DNA of 64,000 bases from Methyloversatilis universalis FAM5 (GTDB lineage Bacteria; Pseudomonadota; Gammaproteobacteria; Burkholderiales; Rhodocyclaceae), in assembly GCF_000214035.2 (NCBI RefSeq), contig NZ_AFHG01000029.1, positions 124,001 through 188,000 on the forward strand. Direction: 5' to 3'. Position numbers and translations under genes: made by a program. Every line of letters starts with the position of its first letter. Positions within the stretch are counted from its first letter, which is position 1. The notes under the pieces are model-generated. The model saw only the letters and a list, made by a program, of their open reading frames with translations. It was not told where the DNA came from and ran no database searches. Positions 20,014 to 30,294 of this stretch are shown here, piece by piece.

Positions 20014-22041
20014 ATGACATCGATGCAAAAGCTCTATCTGCTCGTACCCCTGGCGCCTCTGTTCGGCGCTGCCATCGCAGGTCTGTTCTGTCGTGTCATT
20101 CCGCGCTGGGTCGCGCACAGCGTCACCATCCTCGGTGTCGCGGTCGCGCTGGTCGCTTCCTGGGTCATCTTCAAGGACGTGCAGGCCGGGAACACCTTCA
20201 ACGGTGCGCTCTACACCTGGGCGACCAGCGGCAACCTGAAGATGGAGATCGGCTTCCAGATCGACAAGCTCACCGTGATGATGATGATGGTCGTCACCTC
20301 GGTGTCGCTGATGGTGCACGTCTACACCATCGGCTACATGGCCGAAGATCCGGGCTACAACCGCTTCTTCTCCTACATTTCGCTGTTCACGTTCTCGATG
20401 CTCATGCTGGTGATGAGCAACAACTTCGTGCAGCTGTTCTTCGGCTGGGAAGCGGTGGGCCTGGTGTCCTACCTGCTGATCGGTTTCTGGTTCAAGCGCC
20501 CGACCGCGGTGTACGCCAACCTGAAGGCCTTCCTGGTCAACCGCGTCGGTGACTTCGGCTTCCTGCTGGGCATCGGCCTGATCGCCGCCTACGCCGGTAC
20601 GCTGAACTACGCGGAAGTGTTTGCCAAGCGTGAGGAACTGGTCGCGATGACCGTGGCCGGCACCGGCTGGCCGCTGCTGACCGCGGCCTGCATCGGGCTG
20701 TTCATCGGCGCGATGGGCAAGTCGGCCCAGGTGCCGCTGCACGTGTGGCTGCCGGATTCGATGGAAGGCCCGACCCCGATCTCGGCGCTGATTCACGCTG
20801 CGACGATGGTGACCGCGGGCATCTTCATGGTCACCCGCATGTCGCCGCTGTTCGAGCTGTCGGAAACCGCACTGTCCTTCGTGCTGGTGATCGGCGCGAC
20901 GACTGCGCTGTTCATGGGCTTCCTCGGCATCATCCAGAACGACATCAAGCGCGTGGTCGCCTACTCGACGCTGTCGCAGCTGGGCTACATGACGGTGGCG
21001 CTGGGCGTGTCCGCCTATTCGGCCGCGGTCTTCCACCTGATGACCCACGCCTTCTTCAAGGCGCTGCTGTTCCTCGGTGCCGGCTCGGTCATCATGGGCA
21101 TGCACCACGACCAGGACATGCGCAACATGGGCGGCCTGTGGAAGTACATGCCGCTGACCTGGATCACTTCGCTCATCGGTTCGCTCGCGCTGATCGGCGT
21201 TCCCTTCCTGTCCGGTTTCTACTCGAAGGACTCGATCATCGAGGCGGTGCATTTCTCGAACATTCCGGGAGCGGGCTACGCCTACTTCTGCGTGGTCGCC
21301 GGCGTGTTCATCACCGCCTTCTACTCCTTCCGCATGTATTTCCGCGTCTTCCACGGCCCGGAGAACTTCGGCAAGGCGCATGACGACCATCACGCCCACG
21401 GTGACGATCACCACGGCGATGACGATGATCACCACGACGAACACCACGGTCTCGCCCCCGGCCAGAAGCCACACGAGTCGCCGTGGGTGGTGTGGCTGCC
21501 GCTGGTGCTGCTGGCCGTGCCGTCGATGTTCATCGGCTACTACACGATACAGCCCATGCTGTTCGGCGACTGGTTCGCCGGCATCGTGACCGTGCTGCCG
21601 CAGCACGACGTGCTGGCCAAGGCGGGCGAACACTTCCACTCCGCCGCCGGCATGGCGATGCACGGCTTCACCGCGCTGCCGTTCTGGCTGGCGCTGGGTG
21701 GCGTGGTGCTGGCCTGGGTCATGTACATCCTGGTGCCGTCGCTGCCGGGTCGCATCGCGCCGCTGTTCGCGCCGATCACCAAGGTGCTCGAGAACAAGTA
21801 CTTCTTCGATCGCTTCAACGAGATCGTGTTCGCAGGCGGTGCCCGCCTGCTGGGCCGCGGCCTGTGGGCCGCTGGCGACCGCACGATCATCGACGGTGTG
21901 CTGGTCAATGGTTCCGCTTCGGCAGTGGGCGCGGTGGCGCGTCTGGCCCGCGGCATACAGACTGGCTACATCTACCGCTACGCGTTTGCAATGGTGATCG
22001 GCGTCTGTCTCCTGCTGGTGTGGAGACTGGGCTTCAAGTGA
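20014..22041 (+). CDS. nuoL: NADH-quinone oxidoreductase subunit L
   Basis: Antiporter-like proton-pumping subunit with the long lateral helix; 675 residues. Conserved segments include LFFGWEAVGLVSYLLIGFW (pump glutamate), GKSAQVPLHVWLPDSMEGPTP, ALIHAATMVTAGIF and FKALLFLGAGSVI. An unusual insert at residues 456-478 has ten His and nine Asp in 23 positions and lies just before PGQKPHESPW. The ATG at 20014 is chosen by its distance from AGG; ATG 20023 and TTG 20005 are alternatives. Confidence 0.96.
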   Translation: MTSMQKLYLLVPLAPLFGAAIAGLFCRVIPRWVAHSVTILGVAVALVASWVIFKDVQAGNTFNGALYTWATSGNLKMEIGFQIDKLTVMMMMVVTSVSLMVHVYTIGYMAEDPGYNRFFSYISLFTFSMLMLVMSNNFVQLFFGWEAVGLVSYLLIGFWFKRPTAVYANLKAFLVNRVGDFGFLLGIGLIAAYAGTLNYAEVFAKREELVAMTVAGTGWPLLTAACIGLFIGAMGKSAQVPLHVWLPDSMEGPTPISALIHAATMVTAGIFMVTRMSPLFELSETALSFVLVIGATTALFMGFLGIIQNDIKRVVAYSTLSQLGYMTVALGVSAYSAAVFHLMTHAFFKALLFLGAGSVIMGMHHDQDMRNMGGLWKYMPLTWITSLIGSLALIGVPFLSGFYSKDSIIEAVHFSNIPGAGYAYFCVVAGVFITAFYSFRMYFRVFHGPENFGKAHDDHHAHGDDHHGDDDDHHDEHHGLAPGQKPHESPWVVWLPLVLLAVPSMFIGYYTIQPMLFGDWFAGIVTVLPQHDVLAKAGEHFHSAAGMAMHGFTALPFWLALGGVVLAWVMYILVPSLPGRIAPLFAPITKVLENKYFFDRFNEIVFAGGARLLGRGLWAAGDRTIIDGVLVNGSASAVGAVARLARGIQTGYIYRYAFAMVIGVCLLLVWRLGFK

Positions 22042-22143
22042 TGTGGTGCGGGCGGTGAGGGTGCCGCCCGTGGCGTGAATTCAGAGGGAGTGCCAGGCAC
22101 GGTCACCGGGACCGGTGATCGTGTCGGCTGAACAAACACAGAA
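22042..22143. other. 102-bp spacer with two hairpins between nuoL and nuoM
   Basis: This is the longest gap inside the nuo operon. It holds an inverted repeat CGGGCGG/CCGCCCG (22049-22055 and 22064-22070) and a second near-palindrome around TCACCG/CGGTGA (22101-22120). No T-run follows either, and no clear ribosome site is seen just before nuoM. Confidence 0.6.
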
Positions 22144-23622
22144 ATGACCGATATTCCTCTTCTCAGTCTTGCCATCTGGCTGCCGATCGCCGGCGGTCTG
22201 CTCGTGCTCGCCAGCGGAGACGGCCGCAACACGGCGTTTTCCAAGCTGATCGCGCTGGTGACCGCGCTGTTCGGTTTCCTGGTGACGATTCCGCTCTACA
22301 CCGGTTTCGATGCGTCGAGCGCCTCGATGCAGTTCGTCGAGCTGATGCCCTGGGTACGCGACTACAACATCAACTACCACCTCGGGGTCGACGGCATTTC
22401 GATGCCCTTCGTCATCCTGAACAGCTTCATCACCGTGCTGGTGGTGATGGCCGGCTGGACGGTGATCGAGTACAAGCCCTCGCAGTACTTCGCCGCCTTC
22501 CTGATCATGTCAGGCCTGCTGAACGGCATCTTCTCGGCGCTCGACGGCATCCTGTTCTACGTGTTCTTCGAAGCGTCGCTGATCCCGCTCTACCTGGTGA
22601 TCGGCGTGTGGGGCGGCAAGAACCGCGTCTATGCCGCTTTCAAGTTCTTCCTCTACACGCTGCTTGGCTCGCTGCTGATGCTGGTCGCGCTGCTCTACCT
22701 GTTCCACAAGAGCGGCAGCTTCGCCATCCTCGACTGGCACCGCGAGCCGCTCGCGATGACCGCGCAGTCGCTCATCTTCTGGGCCTTCTTCGCCAGTTTC
22801 GCGGTGAAGGTGCCGATGTGGCCGGTGCATACCTGGCTGCCGGACGCCCACGTTGAAGCGCCGACCGGCGGCTCGGCCGTGCTGGCCGCCATCGGCCTGA
22901 AGCTCGGCGCCTACGGCTTCCTGAGGTTCTCGCTGCCCATCGTGCCGGACGCGGCCCAGCATTTCGCGCCGGTGGTGATTGGCCTGTCGCTGATCGCTGT
23001 GATCTACATCGGTCTGGTCGCGCTGGCACAGACCGACATGAAGAAGCTGGTGGCGTATTCGTCGATCTCGCACATGGGCTTCGTCACGCTGGGTTTCTTC
23101 ATCTTCAATCCGCTGGGCATCGAAGGTGCGCTGGTGCAGATGATTTCGCACGGCTTCGTGTCGGCCGCGATGTTCCTGTGCATCGGCGTGCTGTACGACC
23201 GCATGCACACCCGCAACATCGCCGACTACGGCGGCGTCGTGAACACCATGCCGAAGTTTGCCGCGCTGTTCCTGCTGTTCGCGATGGCCAACGCAGGCTT
23301 GCCGGCCACGTCCGGTTTCGTCGGTGAATTCATGGTTGCGATGGGGGCCATCCAGTTCAACTTCTGGACCGGTTTCGCCGCCGCCACGACGCTGGTGCTC
23401 GGAGCGGCCTACACGCTGTGGATGTACAAACGCGTGGTGTTTGGCGATGTCGCCAACAGCCATGTCGCCGAACTGGACGACATCAACTCGCGTGAAATGC
23501 TCATCCTGGGCGTGCTTGCGGTGTGCACGCTGGCCATGGGCATCTGGCCGCAGCCGGTGACCGAAATCATGCACGCGACCGTGAACCAGCTGCTCGACCA
23601 TGTCGCAGCCGGCAAGCTCTGA
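22144..23622 (+). CDS. nuoM: NADH-quinone oxidoreductase subunit M
   Basis: Second antiporter-like subunit, 492 residues and about 14 membrane helices. Typical segments are YHLGVDGISMPFVILNSF, the pump region VFFEASLIPLYLVIGVWGG (Glu near 142), AVKVPMWPVHTWLPDAHVEAP and SYSSISHMGFVTLG in the form VAYSSISHMGF. The ATG at 22144 follows the 102-bp spacer and lacks a strong ribosome site. nuoN starts 12 bp after its stop. Confidence 0.96.
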   Translation: MTDIPLLSLAIWLPIAGGLLVLASGDGRNTAFSKLIALVTALFGFLVTIPLYTGFDASSASMQFVELMPWVRDYNINYHLGVDGISMPFVILNSFITVLVVMAGWTVIEYKPSQYFAAFLIMSGLLNGIFSALDGILFYVFFEASLIPLYLVIGVWGGKNRVYAAFKFFLYTLLGSLLMLVALLYLFHKSGSFAILDWHREPLAMTAQSLIFWAFFASFAVKVPMWPVHTWLPDAHVEAPTGGSAVLAAIGLKLGAYGFLRFSLPIVPDAAQHFAPVVIGLSLIAVIYIGLVALAQTDMKKLVAYSSISHMGFVTLGFFIFNPLGIEGALVQMISHGFVSAAMFLCIGVLYDRMHTRNIADYGGVVNTMPKFAALFLLFAMANAGLPATSGFVGEFMVAMGAIQFNFWTGFAAATTLVLGAAYTLWMYKRVVFGDVANSHVAELDDINSREMLILGVLAVCTLAMGIWPQPVTEIMHATVNQLLDHVAAGKL

Positions 23623-23634
23623 CGGACCAAAAGA

Positions 23635-25116
23635 ATGAACTTCCCTCTGCCCGATTTCTTCCCCGCATCGGCCGAAATCTTCGTGCTGGTGATGGCCTGC
23701 GTGGTACTGCTCGCAGACCTGTTCAAGTCCGAGCGCCAGGGCTGGCTGCCCTATCTGCTCACGCTGGCCACGCTGGCCGGTGCGCTGGCCATCCAGGTCG
23801 GCACCGCCGGCGCGGACACCACGCTCACCTTCAGCGGCATGTTCGTCGATGACCGGCTGTCGGATGTGCTGAAGAGCTGCCTGTACATCACCGTATTCGC
23901 GGTCGTCGTCTACAGCCGCGATTACCTGATGGCACGCGGCCTGGAACGCGGCGAGTACTACCTGCTGGTGCTGTTCGCCACGCTGGGCATGCAGGTGATG
24001 ATTTCCGCCAACCACTTCCTGACCCTGTATCTGGGCCTGGAGCTGCTGTCGCTGGCGATCTACGCGCTGGTCGCGCTGGACCGCGAGTCGGCCCGCTCGA
24101 CCGAAGCAGCGATGAAGTACTTCGTGCTTGGCGCGCTGGCGTCCGGTCTGCTGCTGTACGGCATGTCGATGATCTACGGTGCGACCGGCACGCTGGAAAT
24201 TTCGGCCATTGCCCGCAAGCTGTCGGATCCGGCCACCAATATGGACGTGCTGCGCTTCGGTCTGGTGTTCCTGGTTGCCGGCCTCGCCTTCAAGATCGGC
24301 GTCGTGCCCTTCCACATGTGGATCCCCGACGTCTATCACGGCGCGCCGACCGCGATCACGCTGCTCATCGGCTCCGCGCCCAAGCTGGCCGGTTTCTCGA
24401 TGGCCATCCGCCTGCTGGTCGACGGCCTGCCGACGCTGGCGGTGGAATGGCAGCAGATGCTGATGATGCTGGCCGTCCTGTCGATCGCGCTCGGCAACGT
24501 GGTGGCGATCGCGCAGACCAATGTGAAGCGCATGCTGGCCTATTCGACCATTTCGCACATGGGCTTCATGCTGCTCGGTCTGGTCAGCGGCGTGATCGAG
24601 CTGCGTGCCTCGGGTGACATCCAGCTGTCCTATGCCTTCGGCAGCGCGATGTTCTACACCATCGCCTACGTGCTGATGAGTGCGGCCGCCTTCGGCGTGC
24701 TGCTGCTGCTGACCCGGGCCGGTGTCGAAGCCGAGACGCTGGACGACCTGAAGGGTCTGAACCGCCGCAGCCCGTGGTTCGCCGCGGTGTTGATGATGGT
24801 CATGTTCTCGATGGCCGGCATCCCGTTCTTCATCGGCTTCTTCGCCAAGCTGGCGGTGCTGCAGGCGGTTGTCGCTGCGGGCTACCTCTACACCGCGGTG
24901 TTCGCGGTCATGCTGTCGCTGATCGGTGCCTTCTTCTACCTGCGGGTGGTCAAGCTGATGTACTTCGACGAGCCGCTCGATACCGCGCCGCTGGTGGCGT
25001 CGAGTGAAATGCGTGCGCTGCTGTCGGTGAACGCGCTGGCCATCGCGGTGATCGGTCTGATGCCGCAGTCGCTGCTCACGCTGTGCGCCACCGCGCTCGG
25101 CCAGGCGATGAAGTAA
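23635..25116 (+). CDS. nuoN: NADH-quinone oxidoreductase subunit N
   Basis: Third antiporter-like subunit, 493 residues. It has the helix [18 protein letters not shown] with the pump glutamate near 133, [20 protein letters not shown], and [16 protein letters not shown] near 300-315. It completes the 14-gene set in the standard order A to N. A Nudix hydrolase gene starts only 11 bp after its stop, so it is probably on the same transcript. Confidence 0.96.
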   Translation: MNFPLPDFFPASAEIFVLVMACVVLLADLFKSERQGWLPYLLTLATLAGALAIQVGTAGADTTLTFSGMFVDDRLSDVLKSCLYITVFAVVVYSRDYLMARGLERGEYYLLVLFATLGMQVMISANHFLTLYLGLELLSLAIYALVALDRESARSTEAAMKYFVLGALASGLLLYGMSMIYGATGTLEISAIARKLSDPATNMDVLRFGLVFLVAGLAFKIGVVPFHMWIPDVYHGAPTAITLLIGSAPKLAGFSMAIRLLVDGLPTLAVEWQQMLMMLAVLSIALGNVVAIAQTNVKRMLAYSTISHMGFMLLGLVSGVIELRASGDIQLSYAFGSAMFYTIAYVLMSAAAFGVLLLLTRAGVEAETLDDLKGLNRRSPWFAAVLMMVMFSMAGIPFFIGFFAKLAVLQAVVAAGYLYTAVFAVMLSLIGAFFYLRVVKLMYFDEPLDTAPLVASSEMRALLSVNALAIAVIGLMPQSLLTLCATALGQAMK

Positions 25117-25127
25117 GACCGGGCTGC

Positions 25128-25676
25128 ATGTCGACGGACCTGACCGAACACACGCTGGACAGCCGTCAGGTCTACGACGGCGTACTGCTGAAGGTTCACA
25201 AGGACACGGTCCGTCTTCCCGATGGCGGCGAAGCGGTCCGCGAGTACATCCGGCATCCGGGCGCGGTGGTCATCATCGCGCTGCTGCCCGACGGCCGCAT
25301 GGTTTTCGAACGGCAGTTCCGCTACGGTCCGCGCCGTGTCTTCCTAGAATTCCCGGCCGGCAAGATCGACGCCGGCGAGCCGATCGAGCAGACTGCGATC
25401 CGCGAACTGCGCGAGGAAACCGGCCACGAGGCAGGGTACTGGGAACATCTGGGCACGATGCACCCCTGCATCGGCTATTCCGACGAGCGCATCGAAATCT
25501 TTCTTGCCCGTGATCTGCGCCATGTCGGCGCGTCGCTGGACGAAGGCGAATTTCTCGAAGTCACTGCGCTGTCGCTGGACGCCGCCATGGCAGCGGTCTG
25601 GCGCGGCGAACTGACCGACGCCAAGACGCTGGCGGCCCTGATCTGGGCCCAGCGCGTCATCAACCAGGGTTTCTGA
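25128..25676 (+). CDS. Nudix hydrolase, ADP-ribose pyrophosphatase type
   Basis: 182 residues with a full Nudix box, G78-x5-E84-x7-R92-E93-L94-R-E-E-T-G99, which binds Mg2+ and cuts a nucleoside diphosphate linkage. The N-terminal part (YDGVLLKVHKDTVRLPDG, then REYIRHPGAVVIIAL) resembles ADP-ribose pyrophosphatases of the NudF type. It lies 11 bp after nuoN on the same strand, so it is likely co-transcribed with complex I; a link to NAD(H) turnover is plausible but not shown. Convergent folK ends 18 bp downstream. The substrate is inferred from family only. Confidence 0.85.
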   Translation: MSTDLTEHTLDSRQVYDGVLLKVHKDTVRLPDGGEAVREYIRHPGAVVIIALLPDGRMVFERQFRYGPRRVFLEFPAGKIDAGEPIEQTAIRELREETGHEAGYWEHLGTMHPCIGYSDERIEIFLARDLRHVGASLDEGEFLEVTALSLDAAMAAVWRGELTDAKTLAALIWAQRVINQGF

Positions 25677-25694
25677 CGCCGGACCGCGCTCCGC

Positions 25695-26207
25695 TCACTG
25701 CGGGATGCGCGAAATCGCCTGGTCCTGGACCTGCGCCAGGAAGTCGCTGGCCGCTCCGATGCCCGGAATGACCACATCCGGCGATACCTCCAGCAGCGGC
25801 AGCAGCACGAAGGCGCGCAGGTGCGCGCGCGGGTGCGGCACGTTCAGCGTGTCGGTGCTGATCTGGCGGTCCTCGTACAGCAGCACGTCCAGATCCAGCG
25901 TGCGCGGTGCGTTCAGGAATTCGCGCACGCGGCCGTGCCGGCGTTCGATGTCGAGCAGCGCGTCGAGCAGGGCCTGAGGCGCCAGCGTGGTGCGTACGCG
26001 GGCGACCGCATTGATGAAGTCCGGCTGGTTGTCGTAGCCGATCGGTGCGGTGCGGTAGAGCGACGAGCGGCGCTCCAGCGTCACGCCCGGCGTGACCGCC
26101 AGTTCGTCCAGCGCGGCGCGGACCTGCTGTTCGGGGTCGTCCAGATTGGCACCGAGGCCGATGTGGGCAATGTGCCAGGACGCGTTAGGGGAGGGGACGC
26201 TGCTCAT
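25695..26207 (-). CDS. folK: 2-amino-4-hydroxy-6-hydroxymethyldihydropteridine pyrophosphokinase
   Basis: Transfers pyrophosphate from ATP to hydroxymethyl-dihydropterin, the step before FolP (which lies 23 kb upstream in this window). The 170-residue product has the family pattern HIGLGANLDDPEQQVRAAL, SSLYRTAPIGYDNQPDFINAV, and the signature RTLDLDVLLYED. The ATG complement at 26205-26207 is chosen because the conserved region starts about 15 residues later; an open frame extends 96 bp upstream. It converges with the Nudix gene. Confidence 0.94.
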   Translation of the reverse strand: MSSVPSPNASWHIAHIGLGANLDDPEQQVRAALDELAVTPGVTLERRSSLYRTAPIGYDNQPDFINAVARVRTTLAPQALLDALLDIERRHGRVREFLNAPRTLDLDVLLYEDRQISTDTLNVPHPRAHLRAFVLLPLLEVSPDVVIPGIGAASDFLAQVQDQAISRIPQ

Positions 26208-26305
26208 GATGCGTTCGGAAAGCTCAGGTGCGCGCACTTTAGCACCGACCTCTGCCCGCACCACCGCGGCCGTCCGGGCTGTGACACCGCCGGTACGGCT
26301 CAAAC

Positions 26306-26319
26306 CTAATCTGGATCAA
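26306..26319. promoter_or_regulatory. Weak FNR/Anr-like site upstream of the hemerythrin gene
   Basis: CTAAT-CTGG-ATCAA matches the dyad TTGAT-N4-ATCAA at eight of ten positions. It lies 60 bp before the hemerythrin start codon. No convincing -10 is seen at the expected distance, so the call is tentative. Confidence 0.3.
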
Positions 26320-26378
26320 GATGTGCAGAGCCGTGCGCGGTTACCGTGCGCGCCATCCCGACCAAGAGCAAAAACCTC

Positions 26379-26804
26379 ATGTCCGCGCTCACGCTCAAAC
26401 CCGAACACGTGCTCGGCCTGCCGCCGATGGACGACATCCATCACGAATTCATGCGCCTGCTCGCCGCGCTGGATGACGCGCCGGACGCCGGCCAGCTGCC
26501 GGTGCTGGACGCGCTGCTGGCCCACACCGAAGCTCATTTCGCGCAGGAGGACGTGTGGATGGACGCGAGCGACTTTCCGCCCATGCATTGCCACCGTGGC
26601 GAACACGAGCGGGTGCTGGAGGTGCTGCACGAGGTGCGCAGGCTGGCGGCGGGCGGCGATCACGGCATCGTGCGCACGCTGGTGCGCGAACTGCCGCAGT
26701 GGTTCGAACACCACGCCTCGACCATGGACACCGTGCTGGCCGAGCACATCGCCGCCACCGGCTACATCGCCGAAACCACGCTGGACGGGCTGGTGACCAC
26801 CTGA
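26379..26804 (+). CDS. Hemerythrin domain protein
   Basis: A 141-residue protein formed of a single hemerythrin four-helix bundle, which would hold a di-iron site that binds O2 or senses oxygen or NO. Visible ligand segments are the first-helix histidine in DDIHHEF, HTEAHFAQEDVWM, HCHRGEHERVL, and the last-helix HH...D in WFEHHASTMDTVLAEHI, in the usual order. The start at ATG 26379 (MSALTLKPEHVLGLPPMD) is preferred to a GTG 33 bp upstream because the domain begins here. Neighbours give no further clue; a weak FNR-like site lies upstream. It converges with smpB, 7 bp apart. Confidence 0.85.
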   Translation: MSALTLKPEHVLGLPPMDDIHHEFMRLLAALDDAPDAGQLPVLDALLAHTEAHFAQEDVWMDASDFPPMHCHRGEHERVLEVLHEVRRLAAGGDHGIVRTLVRELPQWFEHHASTMDTVLAEHIAATGYIAETTLDGLVTT

Positions 26805-26811
26805 GCGGCGG

Positions 26812-27258
26812 TTACACCTTGTCGCGCATCAGGCGCGCCTTCTCGCGGTCCCAGTCGCGCTTCTTTTCGGTTTCGCGCTTGTCGTACTGCTTCTTGCCCT
26901 TGGCCAGTCCGATTTCCAGCTTGATACGGCCGCGGGTGAAGTGCAGGTTCAGCGGCACCAGCGTATAGCCGGCGCGCTCGACCGCGCCGATCAGCTTGCG
27001 GATTTCCTCGGCCTTGAGCAGCAGCTTGCGGCTGCGCGTCGGGTCGGGCTTCACGTGAGTGGAGGCGGTGGCCAGCGGCGACACGTGCATGCCGATCACC
27101 CATACTTCCTCGCCTTTCAGCACCACATAGGCTTCTTTCAGCTGGGTGCGTCCGGCGCGTATCGCCTTCACTTCCCAGCCTTCCAGCACCAGACCCGCTT
27201 CGTAGCGCTCCTCGATGAAATAGTCGTGAAAGGCCTTCTTGTTGTCGGCGATGCTCAT
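26812..27258 (-). CDS. smpB: SsrA-binding protein SmpB
   Basis: Binds tmRNA and brings it to stalled ribosomes (trans-translation). The 148-residue product has the family pattern [31 protein letters not shown] split over its start, [17 protein letters not shown] and [17 protein letters not shown] at the basic C-terminus. No ssrA gene is in the window. It is transcribed away from ratA; the divergent gap is 93 bp. Confidence 0.97.
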   Translation of the reverse strand: MSIADNKKAFHDYFIEERYEAGLVLEGWEVKAIRAGRTQLKEAYVVLKGEEVWVIGMHVSPLATASTHVKPDPTRSRKLLLKAEEIRKLIGAVERAGYTLVPLNLHFTRGRIKLEIGLAKGKKQYDKRETEKKRDWDREKARLMRDKV

Positions 27259-27323
27259 GAAACGGAACCGGTGAGGGGAGTGCGGAAATGAAGTCAGGGC
27301 TGCGCCGGGTGATGCAGCGCGGC

Positions 27324-27329
27324 TAGAAT
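27324..27329 (+). promoter_or_regulatory. Possible -10 element (TAGAAT) for ratA
   Basis: TAGAAT lies 22 bp before the ratA start codon in the smpB-ratA gap. The -35 region is poor. The same hexamer precedes tpiA at 9227, which supports a shared sigma-70 style but no more. Confidence 0.3.
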
Positions 27330-27351
27330 CGGGATTTTACCTTCTGATGAC

Positions 27352-27792
27352 ATGGCTGAAGTCCGAAAAACCGTGCTCATCGAGCGTACGGCCGAACAGA
27401 TGTTCCGGCTGGTCGATGACGTCGAGCATTACCCGAATTTCCTGCCCTGGTGCGGCGGCAGCCAGCTGATCGAGCGCACCGACACGCTCACGCGCGCGCG
27501 CATCGACATCAACTATCACGGCGTGAAGGCCCACTTCGTCACCGCGAACGACAAGGTGTTCCCGCGCAGCATGACGATACGGCTGGTCGAAGGACCCTTC
27601 AACCGGCTGGACGGCACCTGGCTGTTCACGCCGCTGGGCGATGCCGCGTGCAAGATCGAGTTCAACCTGCATTACGAATTCTCCAGCCGGCTGATCGAAA
27701 AGGTGGTCGGGCCGGTGTTCAGCCATATCGCCAATACCTTCGTCGATGCCTTCGTGAAACAGGCAGATCGGGCGTACGGCCGGGGAGCATGA
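27352..27792 (+). CDS. ratA: RatA-family START/cyclase-like protein
   Basis: 146 residues of the START/polyketide-cyclase fold, opening [29 protein letters not shown], the signature of the RatA/Coq10 family. In E. coli RatA was described as a toxin that blocks ribosomal subunit joining; eukaryotic relatives are coenzyme Q-binding chaperones, and the second role may fit a respiring bacterium better. The gene sits next to divergent smpB and 4 bp before ratB, the conserved arrangement in proteobacteria. Function in this organism is inferred. Confidence 0.88.
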   Translation: MAEVRKTVLIERTAEQMFRLVDDVEHYPNFLPWCGGSQLIERTDTLTRARIDINYHGVKAHFVTANDKVFPRSMTIRLVEGPFNRLDGTWLFTPLGDAACKIEFNLHYEFSSRLIEKVVGPVFSHIANTFVDAFVKQADRAYGRGA

Positions 27793-27796
27793 GGCG

Positions 27797-28141
27797 ATGA
27801 GCGAAAGCACTGGCGTCGCGAACGATCGCATACGCGTACAGGTCACCTACGCGCTGCCGGAGCGGCAGGACATCGTGACCGTCGAGCTTCCGGCGGGCGC
27901 GACCGCACAGCAGGCGGTCGAGGCCTCGGGGCTGCTGCAGAAATACCCGGACATCGATCTGGCGAAGAACAAGCTCGGCGTGTTTGCCAAGCTGGTGAAG
28001 GCGGACCAGGCGCTGCGTGATCGTGACCGGGTGGAAATCTACCGCCCGCTCATTGCCGACCCGAAGGAAGTCCGGCGTCAGCGGGCAGCCGAAGGCAAGG
28101 TGCTGAAGAAGGGCGGGGGTGAGGCGGAGCAGGCGACCTGA
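27797..28141 (+). CDS. ratB: RnfH/RatB-family ubiquitin-like protein
   Basis: 114 residues, beta-grasp fold of the RnfH family (UPF0125). Seen are the opening [31 protein letters not shown] in two blocks, then the phrase [27 protein letters not shown], diagnostic of the family, and the ending [13 protein letters not shown]. It follows ratA by 4 bp. The RnfH name comes from its presence in Rhodobacter rnf operons; here the rnf/rsx genes lie about 18 kb away. Its molecular role is unknown. Confidence 0.88.
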   Translation: MSESTGVANDRIRVQVTYALPERQDIVTVELPAGATAQQAVEASGLLQKYPDIDLAKNKLGVFAKLVKADQALRDRDRVEIYRPLIADPKEVRRQRAAEGKVLKKGGGEAEQAT

Positions 28142-28187
28142 GCGGAGCCTGCCCCTGACCCGGGGCGTCGGCGCCCGGCAGACGGTT

Positions 28188-28643
28188 TCATTTGCACCAT
28201 TCGGCGACTGACTGCTGGGCCGAGGCGATTTCCTTTTCCCGGGTCGGATCGTCGATGTATTCCTTCTCGCCCTGCGCGTTGAAGCGCACGATGCGCTGGC
28301 CGGACTGCAGCGCGGTCAGGCGGTTGCGCGCCCGGGTGCAGTTTTCGGCCGCCTTGTCCTTTTCCGCCTGTTCCTTGGCCGCCTTGGATTCGGCTTCCAG
28401 CCGGTCCTCCCGGCGCTTCTGGAATTCCTGCAGCTTGTCCTGGGTCGAGCGGGTGGCGTCACCGGACGGCTGCGGCACGTTCAGGCTCTTCTTCGTGGCA
28501 TTGGCGCCGGGCGGCGGCGTGTCCGAAAACACGGTACGCCCCTGGGCATCCTTGTACTGATAGACCTGCGCGGCGCAGGTGAGGGGCAGCAGTCCGAGCA
28601 GCAGGACTGCGGCGATGCGTACGCGCGCTTCAGCGGTGAACAC
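28188..28643 (-). CDS. DUF4124-domain exported protein
   Basis: 151-residue secreted or periplasmic protein. It has an N-terminal signal peptide (VRIAAVLLLGLLPLTCAA, cleavage near residue 25) and directly after it the DUF4124 motif VYQYKDAQGRTVFSDTPPP. The middle (about 65-100) is a charged helix, likely a coiled coil, followed by a C-terminal part with two cysteines (C102 and C150) that could form a disulfide. No function is known for the family. It is divergent from guaB and convergent with ratB. Confidence 0.8.
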   Translation of the reverse strand: MFTAEARVRIAAVLLLGLLPLTCAAQVYQYKDAQGRTVFSDTPPPGANATKKSLNVPQPSGDATRSTQDKLQEFQKRREDRLEAESKAAKEQAEKDKAAENCTRARNRLTALQSGQRIVRFNAQGEKEYIDDPTREKEIASAQQSVAEWCK

Positions 28644-28720
28644 GGCGGAAACTCCTGGTCTGGGTGCCCGGGGGCACCGCGTAAAGGTCCGGACACTGAG
28701 GGCCTGGACGCTGGGCCTGA

Positions 28721-30250
<1,530 letters not shown>

Positions 30251-30256
30251 GGGGCT

Positions 30257-30284
30257 GGGGAACAGGGTCTAGGGGCTGGAGGGG
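30257..30284. repeat. Left inverted-repeat arm of the IVS-type element
   Basis: A 28-bp G-rich segment directly after guaB; its imperfect complement lies at 30668-30693. Core shared blocks on the reverse complement are CAGGG, GGGGCT and GGGG in the same order. The wider region 30251-30290 is almost free of C and A. Confidence 0.65.
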
Positions 30285-30294
30285 CCGGGGCTTA

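Noticed and set aside
22510-24558. Long minus-strand open frame opposite nuoM and nuoN
   Set aside because: Low-complexity His/Gln/Arg translation; the plus strand encodes two well-conserved membrane subunits. Similar antisense frames opposite other nuo genes and opposite dinG were rejected for the same reason.
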